DNA of 64,000 nt from Bradyrhizobium manausense (GTDB lineage Bacteria > Pseudomonadota > Alphaproteobacteria > Rhizobiales > Xanthobacteraceae): positions 496,001 through 560,000 of the forward strand of contig NZ_JAFCKB010000002.1 in assembly GCF_018130615.1 (NCBI RefSeq), written 5' to 3'. Positions 37,683-46,758 of the stretch are shown piece after piece. Made by a program: the position numbers and the translations under genes. The first letter of the stretch is position 1. Each line of letters opens with the position of its first letter. The notes under the pieces were generated by a model. That model had not been told where the DNA came from. It made no database searches and saw only the letters and a list, made by a program, of their open reading frames with translations.

Positions 37683-38030
37683 CGCCTGCCTAAAAAATAG
37701 CCATTCTGATTCGAAGCTCAAGTTTTGGGCCGTTGCTGCCCGAAGCAGCATGAACCTCAATCCACTTCATGCGCTGCACCTAAATCTAAGTCGCTGATTT
37801 CAGGTGATTTTGCAGTTTTTGCTGCGTTGGCACACTCCTTGAATAGAGAGAACCCAAGCCGCCGGCGTGGGCGCTGGCGGCTCCAAGTCCATGGTGGATT
37901 TCCGCAGCAACGAGGCTGATCGGATCGCCCAGGGTTCCGGCCAAGGCGCATGCCTGCCGCCGGCTCCCAGCGATCAACGTCCGTTCAACCCGTTGACGCC
38001 GCCTCTCGCGCGGCAAGCTGGAGCTTCGAT
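37683..38030 (+). promoter_or_regulatory. Leader region of the nitrite assimilation operon
   Basis: A 348-bp gap between nasS and the transporter gene. It holds a sigma-54-like promoter (37827-37843). Immediately downstream lies an 11-bp stem hairpin at 37857-37882, then a 6-bp hairpin at 37886-37900. GGAG at 38020-38023 is the ribosome-binding site of the transporter gene. The layout suits NasT-dependent antitermination, although the hexanucleotide loops typical of ANTAR targets are not obvious. Confidence 0.5.
37827..37843 (+). promoter_or_regulatory. Sigma-54-like -24/-12 promoter
   Basis: TTGGCAC-ACTCC-TTGAA: the -24 half is perfect (TGGCAC) and spacing is correct. The -12 half has TTGA in place of TTGC. 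An NtrC-type control of nitrite assimilation would fit. Confidence 0.5.
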
Positions 38031-38861
38031 ATGGATTACGCGAAACCCTCTGATGTTGTGGCCTCGATGGTCGATGCCAGCCTGAAGAAGCTGGCGCTCG
38101 CCCCGCGCGACATCATGATCCGCGGCGCAATTTCCGGCGCACTTCTGGGTGCGGCCACGACGCTCGCCCTGACCGGCGCGGTGACGACGGGGCAGCCCAT
38201 CGTCGGCGCGCTGATCTTTCCGGTCAGCCTCGTGATGATCGTGCTCCTCGGTCTCGAGCTCGTCACCGGAAGCTTCGCCATCGTGCCGCTGGCCCGCCTC
38301 GAGGGCAAGGCGAGCTGGAATGCGGTCATCGCCAACTGGTCCTGGGTCTTCGTCGCCAACCTGGTCGGCAGCATCGCTGTCGGTGCACTGATCGCGATCT
38401 CGCTCACCAACATGGGCAAGCTCGAAGTCGCCGGCGTCGCCGCGCGCATCGTCGCGGTTGCCGAGGCCAAGACGATCGGCAACGCCGCGATCGGTACGGC
38501 CGGCATGGTCTCCGTCTTCGTCAAGGCGATGCTCTGCAACTGGCTGGTCTGCCTCGGCGTCGTCATGGCGATGACCTCGACCTCCACGGTCGGCAAGATC
38601 ACGGCGACCTGGCTGCCGATCTTCCTGTTCTTCGCGCTCGGTTACGAGCATGCCGTCGTCAATATGTTCGTGATCCCGACCGGCATGATGCTCGGCGCCA
38701 AGGTCAGCGTCTCCGATTGGTGGCTGTGGAATCAGATCCCCGTGACGCTCGGCAATCTCGTCGGTGGCTTCGTCTTCACCGGCCTCGCACTCTACACGAC
38801 GTACAAGCCCGCCAAGCCCTCGGCCGACATGGCGCAGGTTGCGGTCCAGCCAGCAGAGTAG
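38031..38861 (+). CDS. Formate/nitrite transporter family channel
   Basis: A 276-residue FNT family pentameric channel with about six membrane helices. The helix-breaking segments typical of the family are present: GLELVTGSFAIVPLARLEG, ANLVGSIAVGALI and MLCNWLVCLGVVMA. The C-terminal part contains GYEHAVVNMFVIPTGMMLG. Its position ahead of nirA suggests nitrite uptake or export. The ATG at 38031 has GGAG 7 nt upstream; the frame extends to 37950 but without membrane sequence. Confidence 0.93.
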   Translation: MDYAKPSDVVASMVDASLKKLALAPRDIMIRGAISGALLGAATTLALTGAVTTGQPIVGALIFPVSLVMIVLLGLELVTGSFAIVPLARLEGKASWNAVIANWSWVFVANLVGSIAVGALIAISLTNMGKLEVAGVAARIVAVAEAKTIGNAAIGTAGMVSVFVKAMLCNWLVCLGVVMAMTSTSTVGKITATWLPIFLFFALGYEHAVVNMFVIPTGMMLGAKVSVSDWWLWNQIPVTLGNLVGGFVFTGLALYTTYKPAKPSADMAQVAVQPAE

Positions 38862-38874
38862 GTCCATTCAGTCC

Positions 38875-40677
38875 ATGAAACTCGATACAGCACCCACGGC
38901 CGACTTCTCCGACGAGCAGAAGCGCTATCTCGAAGGTTTCATGTCCGGCATGCAGGTCGGACGTGTCGGGCGCGCTTTCGCAGCAGGTGGCGCGCCTGCC
39001 GGCGGAGGCAGCGCGCCGTCCGAGCCGACCGGTCCCGACGCAGCGGCGATCAAGGCGCAGGACAAGCTCACGGCGGCGGGCAAGAAGCTCACCGACCAGG
39101 AGAAGTTCAAGCGTGAGATGCATCCGTTCGATTCGTACGAACGGTTGAAGGACCAGGCGCGCAACAACGCCAATCCGACGCCGGCGGACAATTTCCGCTG
39201 GCGCTATTACGGCATCTTCTGGGTGGCGCCGGCGCAGACCTCCTACATGGCGCGTTTGCGCATTCCCAACGGCATCCTGAAGCATTGGCAGATGTCGGGC
39301 CTCGCGGACATCGCCGAAAGCTGTGGCGGCGGCTACACCCATGTGACCACGCGCGCCAACTTCCAGATCCGCGAGATCGAGCCGAAGAACGCCGTGGCGC
39401 TGATCGAGGGCGTCCAGGACATCGGCCTGTGCTCGCGCGGCGCCGGCGCCGACAACATCCGCAACGTCACGGGCACGCCGACCGCGGGCATCGATCCGCA
39501 GGAGCTGCTCGACACGCGCCCCTATGCGCGTGAATGGCACTACCACATCCTCAACGACCGCTCGTTGTTCGGCCTGCCGCGCAAGTTCAACGTCGCCTTC
39601 GACGGCGCCGGCAAGATCGCGGCGCTGGAGGAGACCAACGACATCGCCTTCACCGCGGTCGAGGTGAAGGACGGCCATGGCGTCGAGCCCGGGGTCTGGT
39701 TCAAGCTCGGCCTCGGTGGCATCACCGGTCACAAGGATTTTGCGAAATACTCCGGCATCGTCGTTCGCCCGGAGGACGCGACCGCCGTCGCCGATGCCAT
39801 CGTGCGCGTCTTCATCGAGCACGGCGACCGTACCAACCGCACCAAGGCGCGGCTGAAATACGTGCTCGACAACATGGGGCACGACGGCTTCCTCAAGCTG
39901 GTCGAGGAGCGCCTCAAGAAGCCGTTCTCGCGCGTGCCGGCCGAAGCGCTGCTGCCGCGTCCCTTGTCCGATCGCATGGCTCATGTCGGCGTGCACAAGC
40001 AGAAACAGGCCGGCCTCAACTGGGTCGGCGTGGCGCTGCCGGTCGGCAAGCTCACTTGCGAGCAGATGCGCGGTGTCGCCAAGATCGCGCAGGATCTGGG
40101 CGACGGCGATATCCGCCTGACGGTCTGGCAGAACCTGCTGATCTCTGGTGTGCGTGACGAGAACGTCGCGCTCGCCACCGCTGCGGTCGAGAAGCTTGGC
40201 CTGGCAACGCAGGTTTCGAACGTCCGCGCCGGCCTGATCGCCTGCACCGGTAACGCCGGGTGCAAGTTCGCGGCCTCCGACACCAAGCGCCATGCTGCCG
40301 CGATCGGCGACTGGTGCGACGAGCGCGTCAATCTCGATACGCCGCTCAACATCCATCTGACCGGCTGCCATCACTCCTGCGCCCAGCACTACATCTCAGA
40401 CATCGGGCTGATCGCGGCCAAGGTGCCGGGTGCGAGCGAGGACGACCAGGTGGAGGGCTATCATCTCTTCACCGGCGGCGGGTTCGGTCCCGATGCCGAT
40501 ATCGGGCAGGAGGTGTTCCACGACGTGAAGGCAGAGGATGTGCCGAAGACGGTCGAGGGCCTGCTCAAGGCCTATCTCGCCAACCGCACCTCGCCCGAAG
40601 AGACGTTCCTGACCTTCTCCCGTCGCCATGACGGTGAAGCCCTGCGCAAACTCGCCGAAGCGGAAGTAGCAGCATGA
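38875..40677 (+). CDS. nirA: Assimilatory nitrite reductase NirA (sirohaem, 4Fe-4S)
   Basis: A 600-residue member of the nitrite/sulfite reductase family that reduces nitrite to ammonium with six electrons. Two ferredoxin-like half domains are seen (TTRANFQIREI, RTKARLKYVLDNMG). The four cluster-binding Cys are in CTGNAGC (C-x5-C) and TGCHHSC (C-x3-C) near the C-terminus. The ATG at 38875 is 13 bp after the transporter stop. The stop overlaps the next ATG by 4 bp, coupling it to a reductase that probably supplies electrons. Confidence 0.93.
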   Translation: MKLDTAPTADFSDEQKRYLEGFMSGMQVGRVGRAFAAGGAPAGGGSAPSEPTGPDAAAIKAQDKLTAAGKKLTDQEKFKREMHPFDSYERLKDQARNNANPTPADNFRWRYYGIFWVAPAQTSYMARLRIPNGILKHWQMSGLADIAESCGGGYTHVTTRANFQIREIEPKNAVALIEGVQDIGLCSRGAGADNIRNVTGTPTAGIDPQELLDTRPYAREWHYHILNDRSLFGLPRKFNVAFDGAGKIAALEETNDIAFTAVEVKDGHGVEPGVWFKLGLGGITGHKDFAKYSGIVVRPEDATAVADAIVRVFIEHGDRTNRTKARLKYVLDNMGHDGFLKLVEERLKKPFSRVPAEALLPRPLSDRMAHVGVHKQKQAGLNWVGVALPVGKLTCEQMRGVAKIAQDLGDGDIRLTVWQNLLISGVRDENVALATAAVEKLGLATQVSNVRAGLIACTGNAGCKFAASDTKRHAAAIGDWCDERVNLDTPLNIHLTGCHHSCAQHYISDIGLIAAKVPGASEDDQVEGYHLFTGGGFGPDADIGQEVFHDVKAEDVPKTVEGLLKAYLANRTSPEETFLTFSRRHDGEALRKLAEAEVAA

Positions 40678-42290
40678 CCCAGATGACCGTGCCTCCCAAG
40701 ATCGAGATCATTCCGGCCAATGCTCCGTTCACCGAAGGCCAGCGTCTCTGGCTGAACGGGTTTCTCGTCGGCATGTTCGGTCTCGACGGCTCGACGGCGC
40801 TGTCGCCGGCTGAGAACGGTGCGGTGCTGGCGCCGCAGGGGGACAGCGACGACGGAGAGGCCCCTTGGCACGATCCGGCGATGCCGATCGCCGATCGCAT
40901 GAAGCTAGCGGAAGGGCGTCCGCTCCGCCGCCGCATGATGGCGGCGATGGCGCAGCAGGATTGCGGCCAGTGCGGCTACAATTGCGCCGACTATTCCGAC
41001 TCGATCGCGAACAAGAGCGAAGCGCGCCTCAACCTCTGCGCCCCCGGCGGCAAGGAGACGGCGCGGATGCTCAAGCAGCTCTTCGAGGAGATCGACAAGG
41101 CGCCGGCTGCGGAGCCGGCCGGCGCCGCCGCCGCGCCCGCTGCAAGTGCGCCGGCTGTGCCGGAAGTGAAGGCCGAGCTCGGCCGTGCCCGCGAAAATCC
41201 GGCTGAGGCGACCTTCCTGTCGCGACGCCTGCTCAACAAGGGCGGGTCGGAGAAAGAGACCTATCACGTCGAGTTCGATCTCTCCGACAGCAAGCTCGAC
41301 TACGTCGTCGGCGACAGCTTTGGCGTGTTCGCACGCAACGACCTCGGCCTCGTCGACCAGATCATCGCGCTGCTCGGCGCCTCCCATACCACCAAGATCA
41401 ACAGCAAGACGCTGCGCGAGGCGCTGGTCGAGGACGTCTCGCTGTCGCCGGCGCCCGACAAGCTGTTCGAGCTGCTCTCCTTCATCACCGGCGGCGCCCA
41501 GCGCGAAAAGGCGAGGGCGCTGGCGCAGGGCGAGGATCCCGATGGCGATGCCGCAACGCTCGATGTGATGGCCGCGCTGCAGAAGTTTTCGGGCACGCGG
41601 CCGCATCCCGAGGCCTTCGTCGAAGCGCTGGAGCCGCTGCAGCCGCGGCTTTACTCGATCTCCTCGTCGCACAATGCGACGCCCGGCAAGCTGTCGCTCA
41701 CGGTCGACTCCGTGCGCTACGTCATCGGCAAGCGCAAGCGGCTCGGGGTCGCCTCGACCTTCCTCGGCGAGCGCATCAACGAGGGCGACAAGCTCAAGGT
41801 TTACGTGCAGAAGGCACACGGCTTCGGCCTGCCGCAGGATCCGAAGACGCCCGTGATCATGATCGGCCCCGGCACCGGCGTCGCGCCGTTCCGCGCCTTC
41901 CTGCTCGACCGCAAGGCGACCGGCGCGCAAGGCAAGAACTGGCTGTTCTTCGGCCACCAGCGCAGCGATTGCGACTTCTTCTATCGCGACGAGCTCAACG
42001 CGATGAAGACCTCGGGGCTTCTGACGCGTCTGTCGCTCGCCTGGTCGCGTGACGGCGAGAAGAAGTTCTACGTGCAGGACCGCATGCGCGAGCTCGGCCG
42101 CGAGGTCTGGACGTGGCTCGCCGAGGGCGCGCATCTCTACATCTGCGGCGATGCCAAGCGCATGGCCAAGGACGTCGAGCGCGCGCTGGTCGACATCGTC
42201 GCCCAGTTCGGTGCGCGCTCGACCGACGAGGCCGTCAGCTTTGTCGCCGATCTCAAGAAGAAGGGACGATTCCAGGCGGACGTGTACTGA
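40674..42290 (+). CDS. CysJ-like NADPH/FAD reductase with N-terminal 4Fe-4S domain
   Basis: A 538-residue flavoprotein. The C-terminal two thirds match the sulfite-reductase alpha subunit: FAD-binding RLYSISSSHN and SLTVDSVRY, NADPH-binding MIGPGTGVAPFRAFLLDR, YICGDAKRMAKDV, and terminal VY. The usual N-terminal FMN flavodoxin domain is absent. In its place lies a short Fe-S module with Cys 97, 100, 104 and 122 (DCGQCGYNC...LCAPGG), like the PF04060 type, followed by an Ala/Pro linker. It is coupled by a 4-bp overlap to nirA and probably delivers NADPH electrons to it. Confidence 0.88.
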   Translation: MTQMTVPPKIEIIPANAPFTEGQRLWLNGFLVGMFGLDGSTALSPAENGAVLAPQGDSDDGEAPWHDPAMPIADRMKLAEGRPLRRRMMAAMAQQDCGQCGYNCADYSDSIANKSEARLNLCAPGGKETARMLKQLFEEIDKAPAAEPAGAAAAPAASAPAVPEVKAELGRARENPAEATFLSRRLLNKGGSEKETYHVEFDLSDSKLDYVVGDSFGVFARNDLGLVDQIIALLGASHTTKINSKTLREALVEDVSLSPAPDKLFELLSFITGGAQREKARALAQGEDPDGDAATLDVMAALQKFSGTRPHPEAFVEALEPLQPRLYSISSSHNATPGKLSLTVDSVRYVIGKRKRLGVASTFLGERINEGDKLKVYVQKAHGFGLPQDPKTPVIMIGPGTGVAPFRAFLLDRKATGAQGKNWLFFGHQRSDCDFFYRDELNAMKTSGLLTRLSLAWSRDGEKKFYVQDRMRELGREVWTWLAEGAHLYICGDAKRMAKDVERALVDIVAQFGARSTDEAVSFVADLKKKGRFQADVY

Positions 42291-42320
42291 CCCTTGCTCG
42301 GGCTGTCATTCCAGTGTCAT

Positions 42321-42350
42321 CCGAGCCGGTTCCATCTGGCTCGGAATTTA
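42321..42350 (+). terminator. Hairpin after the nitrite operon
   Basis: A 7-bp stem CCGAGCC / GGCTCGG with a 10-nt loop, followed by AATTTA, 30 bp past the reductase stop. The T-tract is short, so it is only a probable terminator. Confidence 0.55.
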
Positions 42351-42501
42351 ACGAATAAGATTCTCTGAACCCGGGCCTCGGAAGAATTTGTGCCTGCGAG
42401 GCGCGGTCTTGAGAGAAGCGCATCGCTATTTCCGCGGCCGTCTTGTCCGCCACCCAGGTCGATCCCTCATAATCCCGCACATGGGGCGTTGGAGATCGAC
42501 C

Positions 42502-42654
42502 ATGCGCGAACTATCGGCGGAAGCCAGGCTGCACTTCTACGCGCGCTCGCTCTCGCGTCGGACGGTGGCGAACGCCCATCACATCGGGCTCTACAGCGCT
42601 TTCGCCGTCATCGCAGCGATCGTGTTCGGCACGCTGTCGGTGCACCCGTTCTAG
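42502..42654 (+). CDS. Small single-helix membrane protein
   Basis: A 50-residue protein with a basic, helical N-terminus (EARLHFYARSLSRRTVANAHH) and one membrane helix (about residues 28-46, LYSAFAVIAAIVFGTLSV). The ATG at 42502 is preferred because GGAGA precedes it by 7 nt; ATG 42481 would add 7 residues. Function unknown. Confidence 0.55.
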   Translation: MRELSAEARLHFYARSLSRRTVANAHHIGLYSAFAVIAAIVFGTLSVHPF

Positions 42655-42657
42655 GTT

Positions 42658-42755
42658 GTCGTTCCGGGGCGGCGGAGCCGAACCCGGAACCTCGAGATTC
42701 TCGGGTGCGCAATTTCGCACCATAGTCCGATGCTTTCGCATCACCCCGGAATGAC
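42658..42755. repeat. Dispersed palindromic element (GTTCCGGGG ends)
   Basis: About 98 bp bounded by inverted GTCGTTCCGGGG and CCCCGGAATGAC, with a smaller internal inverted repeat (GGTGCG...CGCACC). Elements with these ends are scattered through Bradyrhizobium genomes (from general knowledge). It lies between a plus-strand stop and the pxpA stop. Confidence 0.7.
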
Positions 42756-42763
42756 GATAGACC

Positions 42764-43531
42764 TCACCCGCGCTTGAACGGCGCGACCTCGATGCCTGCA
42801 TCCTTCAACGCCTGACGCAAGGTCCGCGCGATCTCGACCGCGCCGTGCGTGTCGCCATGGATGCACACCGTGTCCGTGCGCATCTTGATGACCTTGCCGG
42901 TCACCGACACCACCGCGCCATCCTGCACCATCCGCACCACGCGATCGGCGATCGCCTTGGCATCGTGCAGCACGGCACCGGGCTTCTTGCGCGAGACCAG
43001 ATTGCCGTTGTCCTCGTAGGCGCGGTCGGCGAATACCTCGTGCACCATCGGCAGGTTCGCCTCTTCGCCGGCCTTCACCAGCTTCGAATTGGCGAGCACG
43101 ACGAAGATCAGGCTGGGGTCCACCGCCCTGATGCCGGCGGCGATCGCCTTCGCCGTCATGTCGTCCTCGCAGGCCACGTTGGAGAGTGCGCCATGCGCCT
43201 TCACATGCGTGACCTTGTGGCCGGCTGCCGTTGCGATCGCCTGCAGCGCGCCGATCTGATAGGCGACGAGGTTCTCGATCTCGGAGGATTTCAGGCCGGC
43301 GATCGGGTGCCGGCCGAAGCCGTGCAGGTCCCGGTAGCCCGGATGCGCGCCGACCGAGACGCCACGCGCCTTTGCGAGCTCAACCGTCCGCCGCATGATG
43401 TCGGGATCGCCGGCATGGAAGCCGCAGGCGACGTTGACCGAGCTTGCGAGTTCGATCATCGCGGCATCGTTGCCCATCTCCCACGCGCCAAAACCTTCGC
43501 CGAGGTCGCAATTGAGATCGATCGTCTTCAT
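42764..43531 (-). CDS. pxpA: 5-oxoprolinase subunit PxpA (LamB/YcsF family)
   Basis: A 255-residue subunit of the ATP-dependent bacterial 5-oxoprolinase, which opens pyroglutamate to glutamate. Conserved residues are in [17 protein letters not shown] at the start, [15 protein letters not shown], and [10 protein letters not shown]. The ATG at 43531 begins the conserved core; the frame extends to 43594. It is the last gene of pxpB-pxpC-pxpA. Confidence 0.93.
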   Translation of the reverse strand: MKTIDLNCDLGEGFGAWEMGNDAAMIELASSVNVACGFHAGDPDIMRRTVELAKARGVSVGAHPGYRDLHGFGRHPIAGLKSSEIENLVAYQIGALQAIATAAGHKVTHVKAHGALSNVACEDDMTAKAIAAGIRAVDPSLIFVVLANSKLVKAGEEANLPMVHEVFADRAYEDNGNLVSRKKPGAVLHDAKAIADRVVRMVQDGAVVSVTGKVIKMRTDTVCIHGDTHGAVEIARTLRQALKDAGIEVAPFKRG

Positions 43532-43559
43532 GGTTGCTCTCCGCCTTTGGTCTTGTTGT

Positions 43560-44597
43560 CTACGGCTCGGCCGTGACCTGCCACGTCCCGGCATCCATGG
43601 CGCTCACCGCATAGCCCGCGACATTGGCATCGCTCAGTGCGTCGATGTTGAGCTCGACGGTGTCGGAGGAGCGCAGACGATCGGGCAACGTACGGATCAT
43701 TTGCTGGAATTTGCGCGCCTCGTCCTGCGCCTCGGCCATGGTGACGGCCTTGAAGCGGAATGACGTTCCGGCCGAGGTCTGGGCGAGGCGACCGACATCG
43801 GCCGTGATCACGGTTGCGATCTTGGGATAGCCGCCGCTGGTGCCGCGGTCCATCATCAGTGCGATCGGCGCACCATTGCCGGGCACCTGGATGCTGCCGT
43901 TGACGGTGCCGTCGGAGACGATGTTGTGGCCGTGCAGGTGCTTGATCGCGGGGCCTTCGAGCCGGTAGCCCATGCGGTCGGAGGTCGCCGAGATCTTCCA
44001 GTCGCTGTCGAGGAACAATGCCTTGTTGGCGTCGTCGAACTCGTCGTCTTGCGGGCCCAGCACGACGCGGATCGGCCCGCTCACCGGCTTCGGCAGCTCG
44101 ATGCGCAGCTCGGGCGCGCCGCTCGCGGCATCGACGGTGAATTCATCGCCGGCCTGAAGCGGGCGCGGGTAGGGGCTGCCGAGACCGGCGCGCGCATTCA
44201 CCGCGAGGCTGCCGAACACCAGCTCGCCCTTGATGGCGCCTTCGATCGCGAGATACGTGAACGCACCGCCTCGCGCGAAACCGAGCGTGAGCGTCTCGCC
44301 GTCCTTCAGCGTGATGGATGTGTCCATCGCCACGGGTTTCCCGGCGATGTCGGCATTGCGCGGCGCGCCGGCGATTGCGACGCGCACCGCGCCGTCCTTG
44401 GCCGTGAACGTGGCGCCGAACGGGCCGACCTCGACAGCGGCTGCGAACGGCTCGTTACCGACCAGCGTGTTCGCTGCGGCCAGCGCCAGCCGGTCCATGG
44501 CGCCGCTCACCGTCAGGCCATAGCGCTGCGCACCGTGCCGTCCGCCGTCCTGGACGGAGCTCGCAGGCCCGATGCTGGCGACGATGAGCCGGCTCAT
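43560..44597 (-). CDS. pxpC: 5-oxoprolinase subunit PxpC (biotin-dependent carboxyltransferase fold)
   Basis: A 345-residue protein with the signature [21 protein letters not shown] at the start and [16 protein letters not shown], both typical of the PxpC/KipA family. It works with PxpB and PxpA on 5-oxoproline. It starts inside the pxpB stop codon (44594-44597), so translation is coupled. Confidence 0.93.
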   Translation of the reverse strand: MSRLIVASIGPASSVQDGGRHGAQRYGLTVSGAMDRLALAAANTLVGNEPFAAAVEVGPFGATFTAKDGAVRVAIAGAPRNADIAGKPVAMDTSITLKDGETLTLGFARGGAFTYLAIEGAIKGELVFGSLAVNARAGLGSPYPRPLQAGDEFTVDAASGAPELRIELPKPVSGPIRVVLGPQDDEFDDANKALFLDSDWKISATSDRMGYRLEGPAIKHLHGHNIVSDGTVNGSIQVPGNGAPIALMMDRGTSGGYPKIATVITADVGRLAQTSAGTSFRFKAVTMAEAQDEARKFQQMIRTLPDRLRSSDTVELNIDALSDANVAGYAVSAMDAGTWQVTAEP

Positions 44598-45325
44598 GCG
44601 TCGACCCGCTCGGCAATGATCTCGCCGGCTTCGGCGGCGCGGTCCTGCTCCTCGAACGTCTTGTGGTCGATGGGGAAAAACGTCACGCGATCACCGGGTT
44701 CGGTGAGGAAGGTCGGATTCCGGTGGAGCTGGTAGGTGCGCACCGGCGTGCGGCCGAGCAGGTGCCAGCCGCTGGGCGCGGCAAGGCACTGGATGCCGGC
44801 CTGGATGCCGCCGATCGAGATCGTGCCAGCGGGCGTGAACAGCCGCGGGCTCTGCCGTCGCGACATGTGCAGGGATTTGTCGAGGCCGCTGAGATAGGAC
44901 CAGCCGGGCGTGAAGCCGATCATGGCGACGCGATAGTCGCCGCCGGCGTGGCGGGCGACGATGTCGTCGGGCGTGGTGTTCAGCGCTTTCGCGACATCCT
45001 CGAGGTCGATGCCGTGCTCGCCGCCATAGGCGACGGGAATGCGCCACCGCCGCGCTTTGGTGCTCGCAGGCAGCGGCTGGCCGGCGATCGCGAGCAATTT
45101 TTCGCCGAGTGCGTCGAAGCCGATCTTGCCGGGATCGTAATGCACCAGCAACGAACGATAGGTCGGGATGGTCTCGGAGATGCCGTCGATGGGCGCGGCG
45201 GCGAGCGCCTTGTCGAGCGCGAGCACGCGCTCATTGGCGGCGTCGTCGATGGTGCGGCTGAACTCGACCGTGACGGCGCTGTCGCCACTGGGCAGAAGGC
45301 GGGGCGGGGGGAGCGTCGCGGCCAT
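44594..45325 (-). CDS. pxpB: 5-oxoprolinase subunit PxpB (KipI family)
   Basis: A 243-residue protein of the KipI/PxpB family. Motifs include LLPSGDSAVTVEFS near the start and FTPGWSYLSGLDKSLHMSRRQSPR, then GSIGIGGIQAGI-like (TISIGGIQAGIQ) near the C-terminus. The start at 45325 (MAATLPPPRLLPSGDSA) is placed just before conserved sequence; the frame continues far upstream through unconserved Ser/Arg-rich sequence. Confidence 0.92.
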   Translation of the reverse strand: MAATLPPPRLLPSGDSAVTVEFSRTIDDAANERVLALDKALAAAPIDGISETIPTYRSLLVHYDPGKIGFDALGEKLLAIAGQPLPASTKARRWRIPVAYGGEHGIDLEDVAKALNTTPDDIVARHAGGDYRVAMIGFTPGWSYLSGLDKSLHMSRRQSPRLFTPAGTISIGGIQAGIQCLAAPSGWHLLGRTPVRTYQLHRNPTFLTEPGDRVTFFPIDHKTFEEQDRAAEAGEIIAERVDA

Positions 45326-45572
45326 GAGATGTCGAATTCGGGCCTTTGGAAATGCGCGGGCTCGACCTTGAGTTCCGCCTTGTCCCTGCTTCGCGTAAAT
45401 GCGCCCGCAAGTCCAATAAATTAATCCCGGGGGTGGCGATAAAGCCTTGTTATCGTGGTGCATAACAGCCCGGCAGGGCCGCGTTCTCGTCAGGGCTTTG
45501 GGCCTTGACGGCAAGCGTCCGGCTCGCAAGATGCGCGCGTTCTTTCCCGCACCTCGGAGCTCGTTCTCGTCC

Positions 45573-46271
45573 ATGTCGCTGTCCCCCGAAGCCCGCAAGA
45601 CCCTCGCCGGCATCACCACTGCCACCATCACCACGGTCCTGCTGAAGAAGGGCCTGCGCAATGTGTGGATGCGCGGCGCGCGTCCGCTGCGCCCGGGCCT
45701 GCCGCGGCTGGTCGGACCCGCCTTCACGCTGCGCTTCGTGCCCGCGCGCGAGGACCTGGCGACGCCGGAATCCTGGTCGTCGCCGATCTCGACCCGCACC
45801 GCGATCGAGGCGATGCCTGATGGTTGCATCGCCGTGGTCGACGCCATGGGCATCACCGACGCCGGCATCTTCGGCGACATTCTCTGCGCCCGCATGGTGA
45901 AGCGCGGTGTCACCGCGCTCGTCACCGACGGCGTGGTGCGTGACGTCGAGGGCGTGCTCGGCACCAATCTGCCGGTGTGGTGCGACGGCTATGCCGCGCC
46001 GCCTTCCGTGGCCGGCCTGACTTTCGTCGGCTGGGGCGAGCCGATCGGTTGCGGTGGCGTCGCCGTGTTCCCGAACGACATCGTCGTCGCCGATCAGGAC
46101 GGCTGCGTGCTGATCCCGCAGGCGATGCTCGAGCACGTCCTCAATGAAGGCGTCGAGCAGGAGCGCATGGAAGCCTGGATCGTCAACGAGGTGAACAACG
46201 GCGCCGTGCTGCCGGGCCTCTATCCCATGAACGCCGAGACCAAGGCGCGCTACGCCGCCAGCAAGAAGTAA
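45573..46271 (+). CDS. RraA-like family protein
   Basis: A 232-residue protein of the RraA/HMG-aldolase superfamily. The shared active-site pattern is present in GDILCARMVKRGVTALVTDGVVRD (G...D-G-x-x-R-D). Proteins of this type include RNase E inhibitors and divalent-metal 4-hydroxy-4-methyl-2-oxoglutarate aldolases. The longer N-terminus (MSLSPEARKTLAGITTATITTVL) and pairing with a cupin favour a metabolic enzyme over an RNase regulator. The start at 45573 is used; the frame extends to 45447. Confidence 0.85.
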   Translation: MSLSPEARKTLAGITTATITTVLLKKGLRNVWMRGARPLRPGLPRLVGPAFTLRFVPAREDLATPESWSSPISTRTAIEAMPDGCIAVVDAMGITDAGIFGDILCARMVKRGVTALVTDGVVRDVEGVLGTNLPVWCDGYAAPPSVAGLTFVGWGEPIGCGGVAVFPNDIVVADQDGCVLIPQAMLEHVLNEGVEQERMEAWIVNEVNNGAVLPGLYPMNAETKARYAASKK

Positions 46272-46289
46272 CAGGAAACGAGGTACTCC

Positions 46290-46694
46290 ATGGATATCAC
46301 GCTCGCCGGTGCGCGGCCGACCCGCCGCGCGCCCAAGGAACACTTCACCGGCACGGTGCTGCAAGATCCCATCAACATGGCGCCCGCGCCGGCGCGGTTG
46401 AATGTCTCGCGCGTCTCGTTCGAGCCGGGCGCCCGCACCAACTGGCACCATCATCCGCTCGGGCAGACGCTCTACGTGATTTCGGGCGTCGGCCGCGTCC
46501 AGACCAAGGGCGGTCCGGTCCAGGAGATCCGTCCCGGCGACACCGTCTGGATCCCGCCGGGCGAACTGCACTGGCATGGCGCCTCGCCGGGCAACAGCAT
46601 GTGCCATATCGCGATGCAGGAAGCGTTGGACGGCGTGTTCTCGACCTGGCTGGAGCCGGTGACGGACGCCGAATATAACGCGCCGCTCGGCTAG
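46290..46694 (+). CDS. Cupin-domain protein
   Basis: A 134-residue single-domain cupin. Motif 1 is PGARTNWHHHPLGQTLYVISGVG, with three His and a Gln as metal ligands; motif 2 is PGDTVWIPPGELHWHGA. This pattern is close to the small manganese-binding cupins related to hydroxynitrile lyase. It starts 18 bp after the RraA-like stop and is probably co-transcribed. The substrate is unknown. Confidence 0.85.
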   Translation: MDITLAGARPTRRAPKEHFTGTVLQDPINMAPAPARLNVSRVSFEPGARTNWHHHPLGQTLYVISGVGRVQTKGGPVQEIRPGDTVWIPPGELHWHGASPGNSMCHIAMQEALDGVFSTWLEPVTDAEYNAPLG

Positions 46695-46758
46695 CCAGCG
46701 GCCTCTCTGACAAGACGCATCGCCGTTGGGCGGTGCGTCTCTCATTCTCGGCTTGGAG

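Noticed and set aside
37731-37751. Hairpin TGCTGC...GCAGCA after nasS as an ANTAR target
   Set aside because: It lies upstream of the predicted sigma-54 start, so would not be in that transcript; it may instead be part of the end of the nasTS transcript.
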